A stretch of 21,263 nucleotides of DNA from a virus: positions 1-21,263 of IMG/VR virus record IMGVR_UViG_3300022752_000458. One strand, written 5' to 3'. Position 1 is the stretch's first letter. The number at the start of each line of letters is the position of its first letter. The notes beneath the pieces are model-generated. The model did not search any database. It saw nothing but the letters and a program-made list of their open reading frames with translations, and was not told where the DNA came from. The translations under genes were made by a program, and so were the position numbers. Positions 13,865-20,902 of the stretch are shown here, piece by piece.

Positions 13865-14767
13865 ATGGCAACAGCAGCAACATCACTATTGGGTTTGGCC
13901 CTTCCGGTCACGGGAGAGCTAAGTGGCACATGGGGCGACACGGTCAACAACAGCATCACGGCGCTGTTGGACACGGCTATTGCAGGCACAACCACCATCA
14001 CCTCTGATGCGGATGTAACGCTCACCACTACAACCCTTGCTGCCAACACATCACGGCAAGCTGTTCTTCTGTGGACGGCCAGCGGGACAGCTACCCGCAC
14101 CATCACGGCCCCGGCTCAATCCAAGATATACATCGTCATCAACAAGACCGGTAGCACCCAGAGCATCAAGCTGGTGGGCGTAGGCCCAACCACCGGGGTC
14201 ACCATCGTTGCCAATGAATACGCAGTCTGTGCGTGGAACGGCACTGACTTCATCAAGATCAGCAACACCAACGGGGCGGTATCGTTTACCACCCTGACAG
14301 CAACGGCTGACTCCAGCTTCACCTCCACGGGTGCATTGACGATCAGCAAGGGAACGACTGGGCAACAGCCCGGCTCGCCTGTAACGGGCATGATGCGCTA
14401 CAACAGCACGACCAATCAGTTTGAAGGCTACAGCGGGGCATCTCCTGCTTGGAAATCAATTGGTGGATCGGCTCTTAGCAACGACACCAGCACCGCAAGC
14501 AACTTGTACCCAGTGTTTGCCGGGGCAACGACAGGCACGGCAGAGAACCTGTACACCGGGAACGCTTTCCTGCTGTACAAGCCCTCCACGGGTGAATTCC
14601 AAGCCAGAGTGCCAGTGGCAAGCAACGGGATTGTGGTGAACAGTTTGACGGTGGCTACCAGCTACACAATTGCGGCTGGGTATTCAGGCTCATCCGCAGG
14701 CCCGATCACTATTTCTGGCGGTGCTGTAGTTACTGTTTCCAGCGGCTCACGCTGGGTTGTCCTTTAA
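13865..14767 (+). CDS. Tail fibre/appendage protein (300 aa)
   Basis: The N-terminus (TSLLGLALPVTGELSGTWGD then TVNNSITALLDTAIAGTTT) is a widely used phage fibre N-terminal module that probably attaches to the tail. A beta-rich region with WTASGTATRTITAPAQSKIY and EYAVCAWNGTDFIKI follows. Next comes the fibre-type segment GMMRYNSTTNQFEGYSGASP-AWKSIGG. The C-terminus is a Ser/Gly/Val-rich beta region ending SSGSRWVVL. No self-cleaving chaperone domain is visible. Locally its GC is higher than in the following fibre genes. It may be the base or anchor fibre on which the others are assembled. Confidence 0.75.
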   Translation: MATAATSLLGLALPVTGELSGTWGDTVNNSITALLDTAIAGTTTITSDADVTLTTTTLAANTSRQAVLLWTASGTATRTITAPAQSKIYIVINKTGSTQSIKLVGVGPTTGVTIVANEYAVCAWNGTDFIKISNTNGAVSFTTLTATADSSFTSTGALTISKGTTGQQPGSPVTGMMRYNSTTNQFEGYSGASPAWKSIGGSALSNDTSTASNLYPVFAGATTGTAENLYTGNAFLLYKPSTGEFQARVPVASNGIVVNSLTVATSYTIAAGYSGSSAGPITISGGAVVTVSSGSRWVVL

Positions 14768-14776
14768 GGAAAGAAT

Positions 14777-16123
14777 ATGAGTTCAATTGTTGTTTCAGGC
14801 GATACATCAGGGGCAGTGACTCTGAGCGCACCAGCAGTGGCTGGTACTGTGACTGTGACCTTGCCGTCCACATCGGGGACGATGGCATCTTTGGCCTCTG
14901 TAACTGCCAACGGTGTGGCTTATATTAATTCCAGCGGTCAGCCAACATCGGGCAGTTCTCTGACTTGGGATGGCACAAATTTAACTGTAAATACAGGCAC
15001 TGTCTCTGCAACTTATGGAAAACTTACTGTTGCTGGTGGCATAAGCATTACACCAGATTCATCCTCAAAATTTCAAATTGGTAGATACAGTGCGGGTGTG
15101 CCTTACAGCTACATCAAGATGGGGTCAACATCGTCTGGATTGAAATTCACAGACCCTGCGGATTCAGTGGATTTAATGACCCTTGACTCCAGCGGTAACT
15201 TGGGATTGGGTGTTACGCCTAGTGCTTGGAGTTTGGGTAAAGCAATTGAAGTTGGATATGTTGGTCATGGCATTTGGGGTAATGCTACCAACGAAACAAT
15301 TTTGATGACCAATGCTTATTACAATTCTGGTTGGAAATATTCAGCAAACAGCCAGTATGCAACGCAGTATGCACAGCGTGATGGACAACATGCTTTTTAC
15401 AACGCTCCACAAGGCGGCGTTTCTTCAATAGGAACGGCTATTACTTGGACTCAAGCAATGACGCTTGATGCTAGTGGTAACTTGCTGGTGGGGACTACGA
15501 GTGGGTCTAACCACATAATTTATAAAAATGCTGCTGTTGCTTCAAGAATTATTGCTTTTCAAGGTGAAAACAGCGGCGCATATACATCTGTTGCATGGGC
15601 TACGGCAGACAACCAAGGTTGGAACGGGGCAAATACTGTTCAAATAATTGGTAAAAATACTGGAACTGGTCGCTCAATCAATGCCGCAGGAACTGTAAAC
15701 GCATCAGGCGCAGACTATGCTGAATACATGACCAAGGCTGACGACTTTACTATTGCCAAAGGTGATGTTGTTGGTATTAATGTTGAAGGTAAGCTGACTA
15801 ATGTATTTGCTGACGCTGTGTCATTTGTTGTTAAATCAACAGACCCATCTTATGTTGGCGGTGATACATGGGGAGTCGGGTTAGCTGGAGATGAATTAGA
15901 AGATGCTCGTCAAGTTGTTGACCGTATTGCTTTTGCGGGTCAAGTTCCCGTTAATGTGACAGGCGCAATTGCTGGTCAATATATTGTTCCCGTGAACGAC
16001 AATGGCGCTATCAAAGGCGAAGCAGTCAGTAACCCAACTTTTGAACAGTATCAACAAGCGGTCGGAAAAGTCATTGCAATTGAAGCCGATGGCCGAGCAC
16101 GCATTATTGTGAAGGTGGCGTAA
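14777..16123 (+). CDS. Tail fibre with peptidase-G2-like autocleaving C-terminal domain
   Basis: The 448-residue protein starts with a Ser/Thr/Val-rich stalk (SSIVVSGDTSGAVTLSAPAV). It continues with typical fibre repeats such as LDSSGNLGLGVTPSAW and TQAMTLDASGNLLVGTT. From about residue 309 comes SGADYAEYM, then FTIAKGDVVGINVEGKL and a domain to the end. This SGADYAEY...GDVVG pattern matches the peptidase-G2 (IMC) family known from phi29-type appendages, where the C-terminal chaperone helps trimerisation and cuts itself off. The G2 call is from motif memory. Parts of the DNA are exact repeats of the 17314 fibre gene. The stop overlaps the next micro-gene as TAATG. Confidence 0.78.
   Translation: MSSIVVSGDTSGAVTLSAPAVAGTVTVTLPSTSGTMASLASVTANGVAYINSSGQPTSGSSLTWDGTNLTVNTGTVSATYGKLTVAGGISITPDSSSKFQIGRYSAGVPYSYIKMGSTSSGLKFTDPADSVDLMTLDSSGNLGLGVTPSAWSLGKAIEVGYVGHGIWGNATNETILMTNAYYNSGWKYSANSQYATQYAQRDGQHAFYNAPQGGVSSIGTAITWTQAMTLDASGNLLVGTTSGSNHIIYKNAAVASRIIAFQGENSGAYTSVAWATADNQGWNGANTVQIIGKNTGTGRSINAAGTVNASGADYAEYMTKADDFTIAKGDVVGINVEGKLTNVFADAVSFVVKSTDPSYVGGDTWGVGLAGDELEDARQVVDRIAFAGQVPVNVTGAIAGQYIVPVNDNGAIKGEAVSNPTFEQYQQAVGKVIAIEADGRARIIVKVA
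15206..15230 (+). repeat. 25-bp direct repeat shared with 17491-17515
   Basis: The 25 bases beginning TTGGGTGTTACGCCTAGTGC are identical at 15206-15230 and 17491-17515. They encode the GVTPSAW segment in two different fibre genes. Confidence 0.9.
15452..15477 (+). repeat. 26-bp direct repeat shared with 17731-17756
   Basis: The 26 bases beginning CAAGCAATGACGCTTGATGC are identical at both places. They encode QAMTLDASG in the two fibre genes. Confidence 0.9.
15476..15500 (+). repeat. 25-bp direct repeat shared with 17968-17992
   Basis: The 25 bases beginning GGTAACTTGCTGGTGGGGAC are identical at both places. They encode GNLLVGTT in the two fibre genes. This repeat abuts the 26-bp repeat in the first gene but lies about 210 bases from it in the second, so module order differs. 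Confidence 0.9.
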
Positions 16124-16188
16124 TGAAACAACAAGCCCTCATCACCCAACTGCAAGCCGATGTAGCGGCACTTAAAGGAGCCGCATAA
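16123..16188 (+). CDS. 21-codon micro-gene, likely remnant of an S74 chaperone coiled coil
   Basis: ATG at 16123 overlaps the preceding stop (TAATG) and its own TAA overlaps the next ATG in the same way, so it is perfectly tiled between two fibre genes. The product is MKQQALITQLQADVAALKGA plus Ala. It closely resembles the coiled-coil end of peptidase-S74 fibre proteins, such as KEQQAIIQSLTARITVLENK at the end of the 17314 gene product here. An AAAGGAG site at 16174-16180 inside it serves the next gene. It may be a relic left when the chaperone domain of the upstream fibre was replaced, or it may simply carry ribosomes onto the next gene. Confidence 0.55.
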   Translation: MKQQALITQLQADVAALKGAA

Positions 16189-17015
16189 TGGCCTCATCAA
16201 TCAACGCATCCACTACCGCCGGGGTAGTAACGACTGCTGACACCAGCGGGGTGTTAAACATCCAAACTGCTGGGACAACGGCGGTTACTGTAGACGCTTC
16301 ACAAAGGGTGGGGATTGGTACTGCTTCTCCTGCCACAAAACTGAACATCTCAAGCGCAGGTGCTGATGTGGAAGTTCGTGCGTCTACAACAACTTCTGGA
16401 AATGTGCGTTTTGGTTTTGATGCTGATGGTGCATATTACAACTGGATTCAAACAAACCGATCTAGCGGAGCCATTCAGTTTGCAATTTCGAATTCTGAAG
16501 TTATGCAGATTAATGCCGTTGGTGGTCTTAAAGTCATAAATACCATTGGCGTTGGTAACGCAACCCCCTCAACCTCTGGTGCTGGCATCACCTTCCCCGC
16601 AACTCAATCAGCATCAACTGACGCAAACACGCTAGATGATTATGAGGAGGGGACTTGGACGCCTAGTTTAGGAGGAAATACAACTTACGGAAGACAGCAA
16701 GGTACTTATACAAAAATTGGCCGCATCGTTTACATCACTGGAAGAATTGATTTGACTTCATTAGGGACTGGATCAAATTCCACAATATCAGGATTGCCAT
16801 TTACATCAAAAGCAAATTTTCAAGAACAAGGCTTATCCGTTGGATATTTTGGAGACCTAGCAGTAAACACTACTTTTTTAGCACCTCGTGTCATAGGTAA
16901 CTCCACAACAATAACTGCCGTTGGAATTGCCTCTTCTGGCGCAACAATGAGTGCACTAAACATTTTTGGAAATTCAACAGTTTTAATTTTTACTGGCTGT
17001 TACGAAATAGCATAA
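16188..17015 (+). CDS. Tail fibre with receptor-binding-type C-terminal module (275 aa)
   Basis: The N-terminal half has fibre stalk patterns (VLNIQTAGTTAVTVDASQRV then GIGTASPATKLNI). A hinge follows with GAGITFPATQSASTDANTLD, and DDYEEGTWTPSL begins a C-terminal beta domain (YTKIGRIVYITGRIDLTSLG). This FPATQ...DDYEEGTWTP module is a common interchangeable fibre tip in phages of aquatic bacteria (from memory), and the tip probably contacts the host. There is no S74 or G2 chaperone. The start overlaps the micro-gene stop. The last 300 or so bases are notably AT-rich. Confidence 0.75.
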   Translation: MASSINASTTAGVVTTADTSGVLNIQTAGTTAVTVDASQRVGIGTASPATKLNISSAGADVEVRASTTTSGNVRFGFDADGAYYNWIQTNRSSGAIQFAISNSEVMQINAVGGLKVINTIGVGNATPSTSGAGITFPATQSASTDANTLDDYEEGTWTPSLGGNTTYGRQQGTYTKIGRIVYITGRIDLTSLGTGSNSTISGLPFTSKANFQEQGLSVGYFGDLAVNTTFLAPRVIGNSTTITAVGIASSGATMSALNIFGNSTVLIFTGCYEIA

Positions 17016-17062
17016 ATTATCTGCATTGAATTAAACAAATGGACTTTTAAAAAGGAACCACC

Positions 17063-17311
17063 ATGCCAATCACCAAAACCACCTCAATCGATCAAATCAC
17101 CGTCACTGAGAATGGCACTGTTCTCTACCGTGAAGCCACCAAGATCATGGAAGATGGCAACGAACTGAGCAAGACCTACCATCGTTCAAGCCTTGCGCCG
17201 GGTCAAGACTTGACGGGTATCCCTGCCAATGTCGTTGCAATCTGCAATGTGGCTTGGACTGCTGAAGTCATTGCGGCGTATCAAGCACAAGCACAACAAG
17301 CTGGAGCATAA
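17063..17311 (+). CDS. Conserved small fibre-associated protein (82 aa)
   Basis: The product begins PITKTTSIDQITVTENGTVL and continues with YREATKIMEDGNELSKTYHR and DLTGIPANVVAICNVAWTAE, ending in an Ala/Gln-rich tail. The pattern is one I associate with small proteins encoded beside phage fibre genes. It might be a fibre-assembly or spacer protein, but no function is established here. AAAGGAA lies just upstream. It is separated from the 16188 gene by a 47-base AT-rich gap in which I see no clear signal. Confidence 0.72.
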   Translation: MPITKTTSIDQITVTENGTVLYREATKIMEDGNELSKTYHRSSLAPGQDLTGIPANVVAICNVAWTAEVIAAYQAQAQQAGA

Positions 17312-17313
17312 CC

Positions 17314-18441
17314 ATGTCACTGATTCTTTCTGGAACAGACGGGCTGTCGGATGTTGACGGTTCTGCCGCAACCCCTGCTATCAGGGGAACGGACGCAAAC
17401 ACAGGCATCTTCTTCCCTGCGGCTGACACCATTGCCTTTGCTGAAGGCGGTGTGGAGTGTGCAAGGTTTGATAGCTCTGGTAACTTTGGCTTGGGTGTTA
17501 CGCCTAGTGCTTGGATAAGTGTTTATAAAGGTTTGCAAATAAATGAAGCATTTTTTGGTTCACAAAACAATGCTCAAGTGGCTCATGTGCAGACAAATAC
17601 ATTTGTAAATAGTGCTGGAGATTACAAATATATTGCAACCAATTACGCAAGTCGATACAGACAGTTTAATGGTCAGCATGAGTGGTACAACGCCCCCTCT
17701 GGCACAGCAGGAAACACAGTCACCTTCACCCAAGCAATGACGCTTGATGCTAGTGGGAATTTGGGTGTTGGTACTACAAGTCCTGCAACTAAATTCAACG
17801 TTGCTGATTCCTCTAATAACTGCACGATAACAGTAACTAACTCATCGTCTAATTTTCAAATTCAGTCCAATACCAATGACGGTTACTTTAACTTAAACGG
17901 TAGTGGAAACATTATTTTTAGAAGCGGAACACCTTCAGTTACAGAACGCGCCCGTATCGACTCCAGCGGTAACTTGCTGGTGGGGACTACGACAGGGGCA
18001 TCATCAACATCAGCATTAATGCAACTTAAAAAGGGTGGCGTTCAATGGGATACCGGCCCTAATGGTAGTAATGGTGGTTTTAATGTATTAAAAGATGGAA
18101 CAACAGGTGTTTATTTAACAAGCGGTGCTACGGCTTGGTCTGGTCTTTCTGATGAAACAATGAAAGATATTATTGAGCCGATTGAAAACGCATCACAAAA
18201 AATATCGACACTTAGAACTGTAATTGGCAAATACAAAACAGATGAAGAAGGAACACGCAGGGCTTTCTTGATTGCACAAGATGTTAAAGAAGTTTTGCCA
18301 GAAGCAGTTAATGAAAACGAAAATGGAAAACTGGGCTTGCAATACACAGATGTAATGCCCTTGTTGGTCGCCGCAATCAAAGAACAACAAGCCATCATTC
18401 AATCACTCACCGCCCGTATAACTGTTTTGGAGAACAAATGA
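17314..18441 (+). CDS. Tail fibre with peptidase-S74 intramolecular chaperone
   Basis: The N-terminal half has fibre modules (DANTGIFFPAADTIAFAEGG, SSGNFGLGVTPSAW, TQAMTLDASGN). The C-terminal 97 residues are a peptidase-S74/endosialidase-type chaperone. Ser279 in LSDETMKDI begins the domain and Lys284 lies five residues later, matching the Ser-Lys self-cleavage pair. IAQDVKEVLPEAV, LQYTDVMPLLVAAIKEQQAI and a coiled-coil end follow. This domain drives trimer folding of the fibre and then releases itself. The final third of the DNA is AT-rich: I count 18 G+C in 60 bases at 18181-18240. The stop overlaps the next gene (ATGA). Confidence 0.85.
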   Translation: MSLILSGTDGLSDVDGSAATPAIRGTDANTGIFFPAADTIAFAEGGVECARFDSSGNFGLGVTPSAWISVYKGLQINEAFFGSQNNAQVAHVQTNTFVNSAGDYKYIATNYASRYRQFNGQHEWYNAPSGTAGNTVTFTQAMTLDASGNLGVGTTSPATKFNVADSSNNCTITVTNSSSNFQIQSNTNDGYFNLNGSGNIIFRSGTPSVTERARIDSSGNLLVGTTTGASSTSALMQLKKGGVQWDTGPNGSNGGFNVLKDGTTGVYLTSGATAWSGLSDETMKDIIEPIENASQKISTLRTVIGKYKTDEEGTRRAFLIAQDVKEVLPEAVNENENGKLGLQYTDVMPLLVAAIKEQQAIIQSLTARITVLENK

Positions 18442-18599
18442 TAAAACTAGAACTGCCAATTGACGCTGTAAACATGATCCTTGGGGCTTTGGGGGAACTC
18501 CCAGCCAAGACCAATGCAATGGCTTTGATGTTGCACATCAAGGAACAGGCTGACCCCCAAGTGCCACCTGAAACCGTGGAGCAGCCATTGACCCAATAA
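18438..18599 (+). CDS. Small conserved phage protein (53 aa)
   Basis: ATG at 18438 overlaps the fibre stop (ATGA). The product starts MIKLELPIDAVNMILGALGE and continues LPAKTNAMALMLHIKEQADP, then a Pro/Glu-rich tail. The first 38 or so residues look like a small helical bundle, and I recall similar short proteins with LPIDAVNxILxALGxLP in other phages. A role in the tail or lysis region is not known. Its tail overlaps the next gene by 13 bases if that gene begins at ATT. Confidence 0.72.
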   Translation: MIKLELPIDAVNMILGALGELPAKTNAMALMLHIKEQADPQVPPETVEQPLTQ

Positions 18600-19156
18600 C
18601 GGCGTTTGCCCTGTGCAAAGGGGCATATGAAGGAATCAAGGGCTGTATCAGCGTTTACCAAGACCTGAAGAAAACCGGGTCTGATCTGTCAAAGATCACA
18701 GGTGAAGTTGGTTCAGCCCTTTCAAGTTTTTTCAAGGGCCACGCAGAGTTGGAGGCCAGCCATGAAAAGGCCCAGTATCAGCGTGAAGAGAATCAAAAGA
18801 AGGGGGTCAAAGACGATCTTGCCACACAAGCCATAGACAATGTGATGTATCTGCGGCAGACCAAGCAGTTCTATGCCGATCTTGAGAGAATGGTGCGCTG
18901 GGAGATGGGTCAACCCGATCTCTGGCGTGAAATTGTTGAAGAGTATCAAAAGCTGTTGGATCAGAAATCGGAGCAGGCGGCACGGGAGTTGCACGAAAAG
19001 CGGGTGAAGGCATGGCGGCGACAAAGGTTAAAAAATCAGATATTGGACAGGGTGCTGGAAACGCTGGTGGTGGTTTTCGTAATCGGATACCTGATATGCC
19101 TAATGTGGATGATCAGTCTTCATCATCGGGGTCGTTTGGATACCTTTTTGTCCTGA
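18587..19156 (+). CDS. Membrane-anchored phage protein, likely ATT start (189 aa)
   Basis: The frame is open from 18572, just after a stop. ATT at 18587 has GGAG (18578-18581) five bases upstream and gives an N-terminus of M/I-DPITAFALCKGAYEGI. That agrees with a phage family I recall as starting with IDPITA. The only other usable start is TTG at 18749, which would discard 54 residues of family-like sequence and leave a 150-base gap. Residues 55-150 are charged and helical (KQFYADLERMVRWEMGQPDL). A single membrane helix lies near the C-terminus (TLVVVFVIGYLICLMWMISL). The function is unknown; it sits before the holin and may act in lysis or virion assembly. The last 145 bases are also coded in the next gene. 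Confidence 0.65.
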   Translation: MDPITAFALCKGAYEGIKGCISVYQDLKKTGSDLSKITGEVGSALSSFFKGHAELEASHEKAQYQREENQKKGVKDDLATQAIDNVMYLRQTKQFYADLERMVRWEMGQPDLWREIVEEYQKLLDQKSEQAARELHEKRVKAWRRQRLKNQILDRVLETLVVVFVIGYLICLMWMISLHHRGRLDTFLS

Positions 19157-19317
19157 CACTGTTTGCACTGGTCTTTGTGCTGATGATCCCTCTGGTGGGG
19201 ATGCTATATGTGGATACCATGGTTGTGAAACGGGAGGCCAAGGCCCAGATGGAGAAGGTGGAGAAGCTGCGTAAACAGGTTGAAGAAGATGCCAAACGAG
19301 AAGCCGAACCCAGATGA
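19012..19317 (+). CDS. Single-TM protein with coiled-coil tail (101 aa)
   Basis: The first 42 residues are polar and Gly/Ser-rich (GQGAGNAGGGFRNRIPDMPN). A membrane helix follows at about 43-66 (YLFVLTLFALVFVLMIPLVG), then a charged coiled-coil tail (KAQMEKVEKLRKQVEEDAKR). The gene overlaps the upstream gene by 145 bases in another frame. A shorter start at ATG 19096 would reduce the overlap, but neither start has a strong ribosome site. The layout is similar to inner-membrane spanins or other lysis helpers. No lipobox partner is seen, so the role stays open. Confidence 0.65.
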   Translation: MAATKVKKSDIGQGAGNAGGGFRNRIPDMPNVDDQSSSSGSFGYLFVLTLFALVFVLMIPLVGMLYVDTMVVKREAKAQMEKVEKLRKQVEEDAKREAEPR

Positions 19318-19906
19318 CACCTTGAGCAAGGTGCTGGCCTATGTGGACAGCCCATTCAAGCTAATCGCCATCCTGGTGATGGGGGTGGTAACGTTTACAG
19401 GGTATTTTCTTTGGCAGAACCAAGAATTGTTGGTGGGGGCATACCGGGAGAACCAGAAGATGCCCTCCATTGCAGAAGACAGAATTGAGGATGCGGCGTC
19501 ACACCTGTTCAAGCATACTGGGGCAGTGGTTGTGGCAGTGTTCAAGGTCAACCCCATGTTTGGCACACGGGTGCTACACAGAGCCTACACAAAGGAAGGC
19601 CGGGACAAGATTAATGACGGGCTGGACATTGGGCTGTTTACATCCAATGCGGCCAACAACAAGGATGTGGTGGCGCTGATGGCGGGGGAGATACCCTGCG
19701 GCAGCTACACCCAGGCGCAGAGTGAGATTGGCCTTTGGTACATTGAGAAGGGAATGACCTATGGGTGTAGAGTGGGTGTTCCACCTGACCCCAGCAGGTT
19801 CATTGGACAGATTACCGTTGGATGGGCCGAACAGCCTGAAGACATGGAAAAGATTAACAACCTGCTGCTCATAGCGGCAACAATGCTTTCAAGGAGTAAA
19901 CAGTAA
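19289..19906 (+). CDS. Membrane-anchored phage protein of unknown function (205 aa)
   Basis: ATG at 19289 is preferred to the in-frame TTG at 19280 because AGG lies about ten bases before the ATG and only one base before the TTG. A membrane helix spans about 23-43 (FKLIAILVMGVVTFTGYFLW). A globular domain follows, with AAVVVAVFKVNP-like strands (HTGAVVVAVFKVNPMFGTRV), two Cys (in EIPCGSYTQAQS and TYGCRVGVP) and a helical end (MEKINNLLLIAATMLSRSKQ). The soluble part is probably periplasmic or cytoplasmic depending on topology, which the sequence does not settle. It is coupled to the holin gene by TAATG. No known enzyme motif is seen. Confidence 0.72.
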   Translation: MPNEKPNPDDTLSKVLAYVDSPFKLIAILVMGVVTFTGYFLWQNQELLVGAYRENQKMPSIAEDRIEDAASHLFKHTGAVVVAVFKVNPMFGTRVLHRAYTKEGRDKINDGLDIGLFTSNAANNKDVVALMAGEIPCGSYTQAQSEIGLWYIEKGMTYGCRVGVPPDPSRFIGQITVGWAEQPEDMEKINNLLLIAATMLSRSKQ

Positions 19907-20421
19907 TGCTGACCCTATTTTCAACCCTGATCTCTTTCCTGATGGGTGGCTTGCCCAAGTTGCTGGAGTTCTTCCAAGACCGCAGCGACAAGAAGCATGA
20001 GATGGCCCTGGCCCAGCTTCAGATTCAGCGGGAGTTGGAGATGCGAAAACTGGGCTTTGAGGCCCAAGAGCGGGTCGAGCATATCAAGTCAGAGCAACTG
20101 GAGATGGAAACCAAATCCAATGAGAAGCAAGCCCTGATCGGCGCTCAACAGGCTGAGATGCAGGCCATATACGCTCACGACACTAGCTTAAATGAAGGCA
20201 CAAGCACTTGGATGAAAAACCTGCGTGCCAGCGTGCGCCCGGTCATTACCTACGGCTTCTTCCTGCTTCTGGTGGGCATTGACTGTGCCTTGATCTGGCA
20301 TGGCTTCACCAACAGCGTAAGCTTTGCGGAAATGGCAAACCAACTGTGGGATGATGAAACCCAGGCTCTGTTCGCTTCGATTATTGCGTTTCACTTCGGT
20401 GGCAGGGCGTTCGGCAAATGA
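19906..20421 (+). CDS. Holin, 3-TM type (GTA holin-like)
   Basis: The N-terminal hydrophobic helix (LFSTLISFLMGGLPKLLEFF) is followed by a long charged helix at about 25-85 (LAQLQIQRELEMRKLGFEAQ). Then comes WMKNLRASVRPVITYGFFLL, whose W...SVRPV..Y pattern matches three-TM phage and gene-transfer-agent holins, with a second membrane segment to LIWHG. The last segment is LFASIIAFHFGGRAFGK. Holins form inner-membrane lesions that time the release of the endolysin. The lysozyme gene follows with an ATGA overlap, which strongly supports the call. Confidence 0.82.
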   Translation: MLTLFSTLISFLMGGLPKLLEFFQDRSDKKHEMALAQLQIQRELEMRKLGFEAQERVEHIKSEQLEMETKSNEKQALIGAQQAEMQAIYAHDTSLNEGTSTWMKNLRASVRPVITYGFFLLLVGIDCALIWHGFTNSVSFAEMANQLWDDETQALFASIIAFHFGGRAFGK

Positions 20422-20894
20422 AGCTCAGCCCAGAGGCCATCAAGGTCATCTGTCACCATGAGGGCATTCGATACAAGCCGTATCGGTGCCCAGCCCTGCT
20501 TTGGACAATAGGAGTTGGACATGTACTTTACCCAGACCAAGCTAAGATACCAATGGATCAAAGAGGAGCTTACCCGCTTCGGCCAGAAGATAACCGGGTT
20601 TTTTCAAAGGATGAAGTAGATGGGATTCTCAGAAGCGATCTTGCAAGGTTTGAGCGTGGAGTGGCTCAGTTCTGCCCCGTTCCCCTTACACAAGGTATGT
20701 ATGATAGCCTTGTTAGCTTTAGTTTCAATGTCGGTCTTGGAACACTCCAGCGTTCAACGCTTCGTCAGAAGCTGCTTCGGGGCGATAAAGCGGGTGCTGC
20801 GGAAGAACTCTTGAAGTATTGCATGGCTGGTGGGAAAATACTCAAAGGGCTGCAAAATCGGCGTATCGATGAACGAGCCATGTTCTTGTCATAA
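20418..20894 (+). CDS. Endolysin, T4-type lysozyme (GH24)
   Basis: The 158-residue enzyme cleaves the N-acetylmuramic acid/N-acetylglucosamine bond of peptidoglycan. HHEGIRYKPYRCPALLWTIG followed by VGH fits the GH24 catalytic motif. Glu15 is the acid, Cys24 sits nine residues later where T4 lysozyme has Asp20, and Thr30 follows six residues on. The Glu-8-Cys-5-Thr spacing is an accepted family variant. The C-terminal half has the usual helices (YDSLVSFSFNVGLGTLQRST) with FNVG and GLQNRR. There is no N-terminal signal or SAR anchor, so export should depend on the holin. The ATGA overlap with the holin gene completes the lysis pair. Confidence 0.92.
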   Translation: MKLSPEAIKVICHHEGIRYKPYRCPALLWTIGVGHVLYPDQAKIPMDQRGAYPLRPEDNRVFSKDEVDGILRSDLARFERGVAQFCPVPLTQGMYDSLVSFSFNVGLGTLQRSTLRQKLLRGDKAGAAEELLKYCMAGGKILKGLQNRRIDERAMFLS

Positions 20895-20902
20895 GGTAGA
20901 CC

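Noticed and set aside
15206-17992. Template/variable repeats of a diversity-generating retroelement
   Set aside because: The shared stretches are short and exact, with no adenine-specific differences, and no reverse transcriptase gene is visible.
18572-18599. Programmed -1 frameshift joining the 53-aa gene to the membrane protein gene
   Set aside because: The relative frame would allow it, but I see no slippery heptamer in the short window where both frames are open.
18604-18625. TGCCC/GGGCA hairpin as a terminator
   Set aside because: The stem has only five pairs, no T-run follows, and it lies inside a coding region.
18749-19156. TTG start for the membrane protein gene
   Set aside because: It lacks a good ribosome site and discards 54 upstream in-frame residues that look conserved; ATT at 18587 with GGAG fits better.
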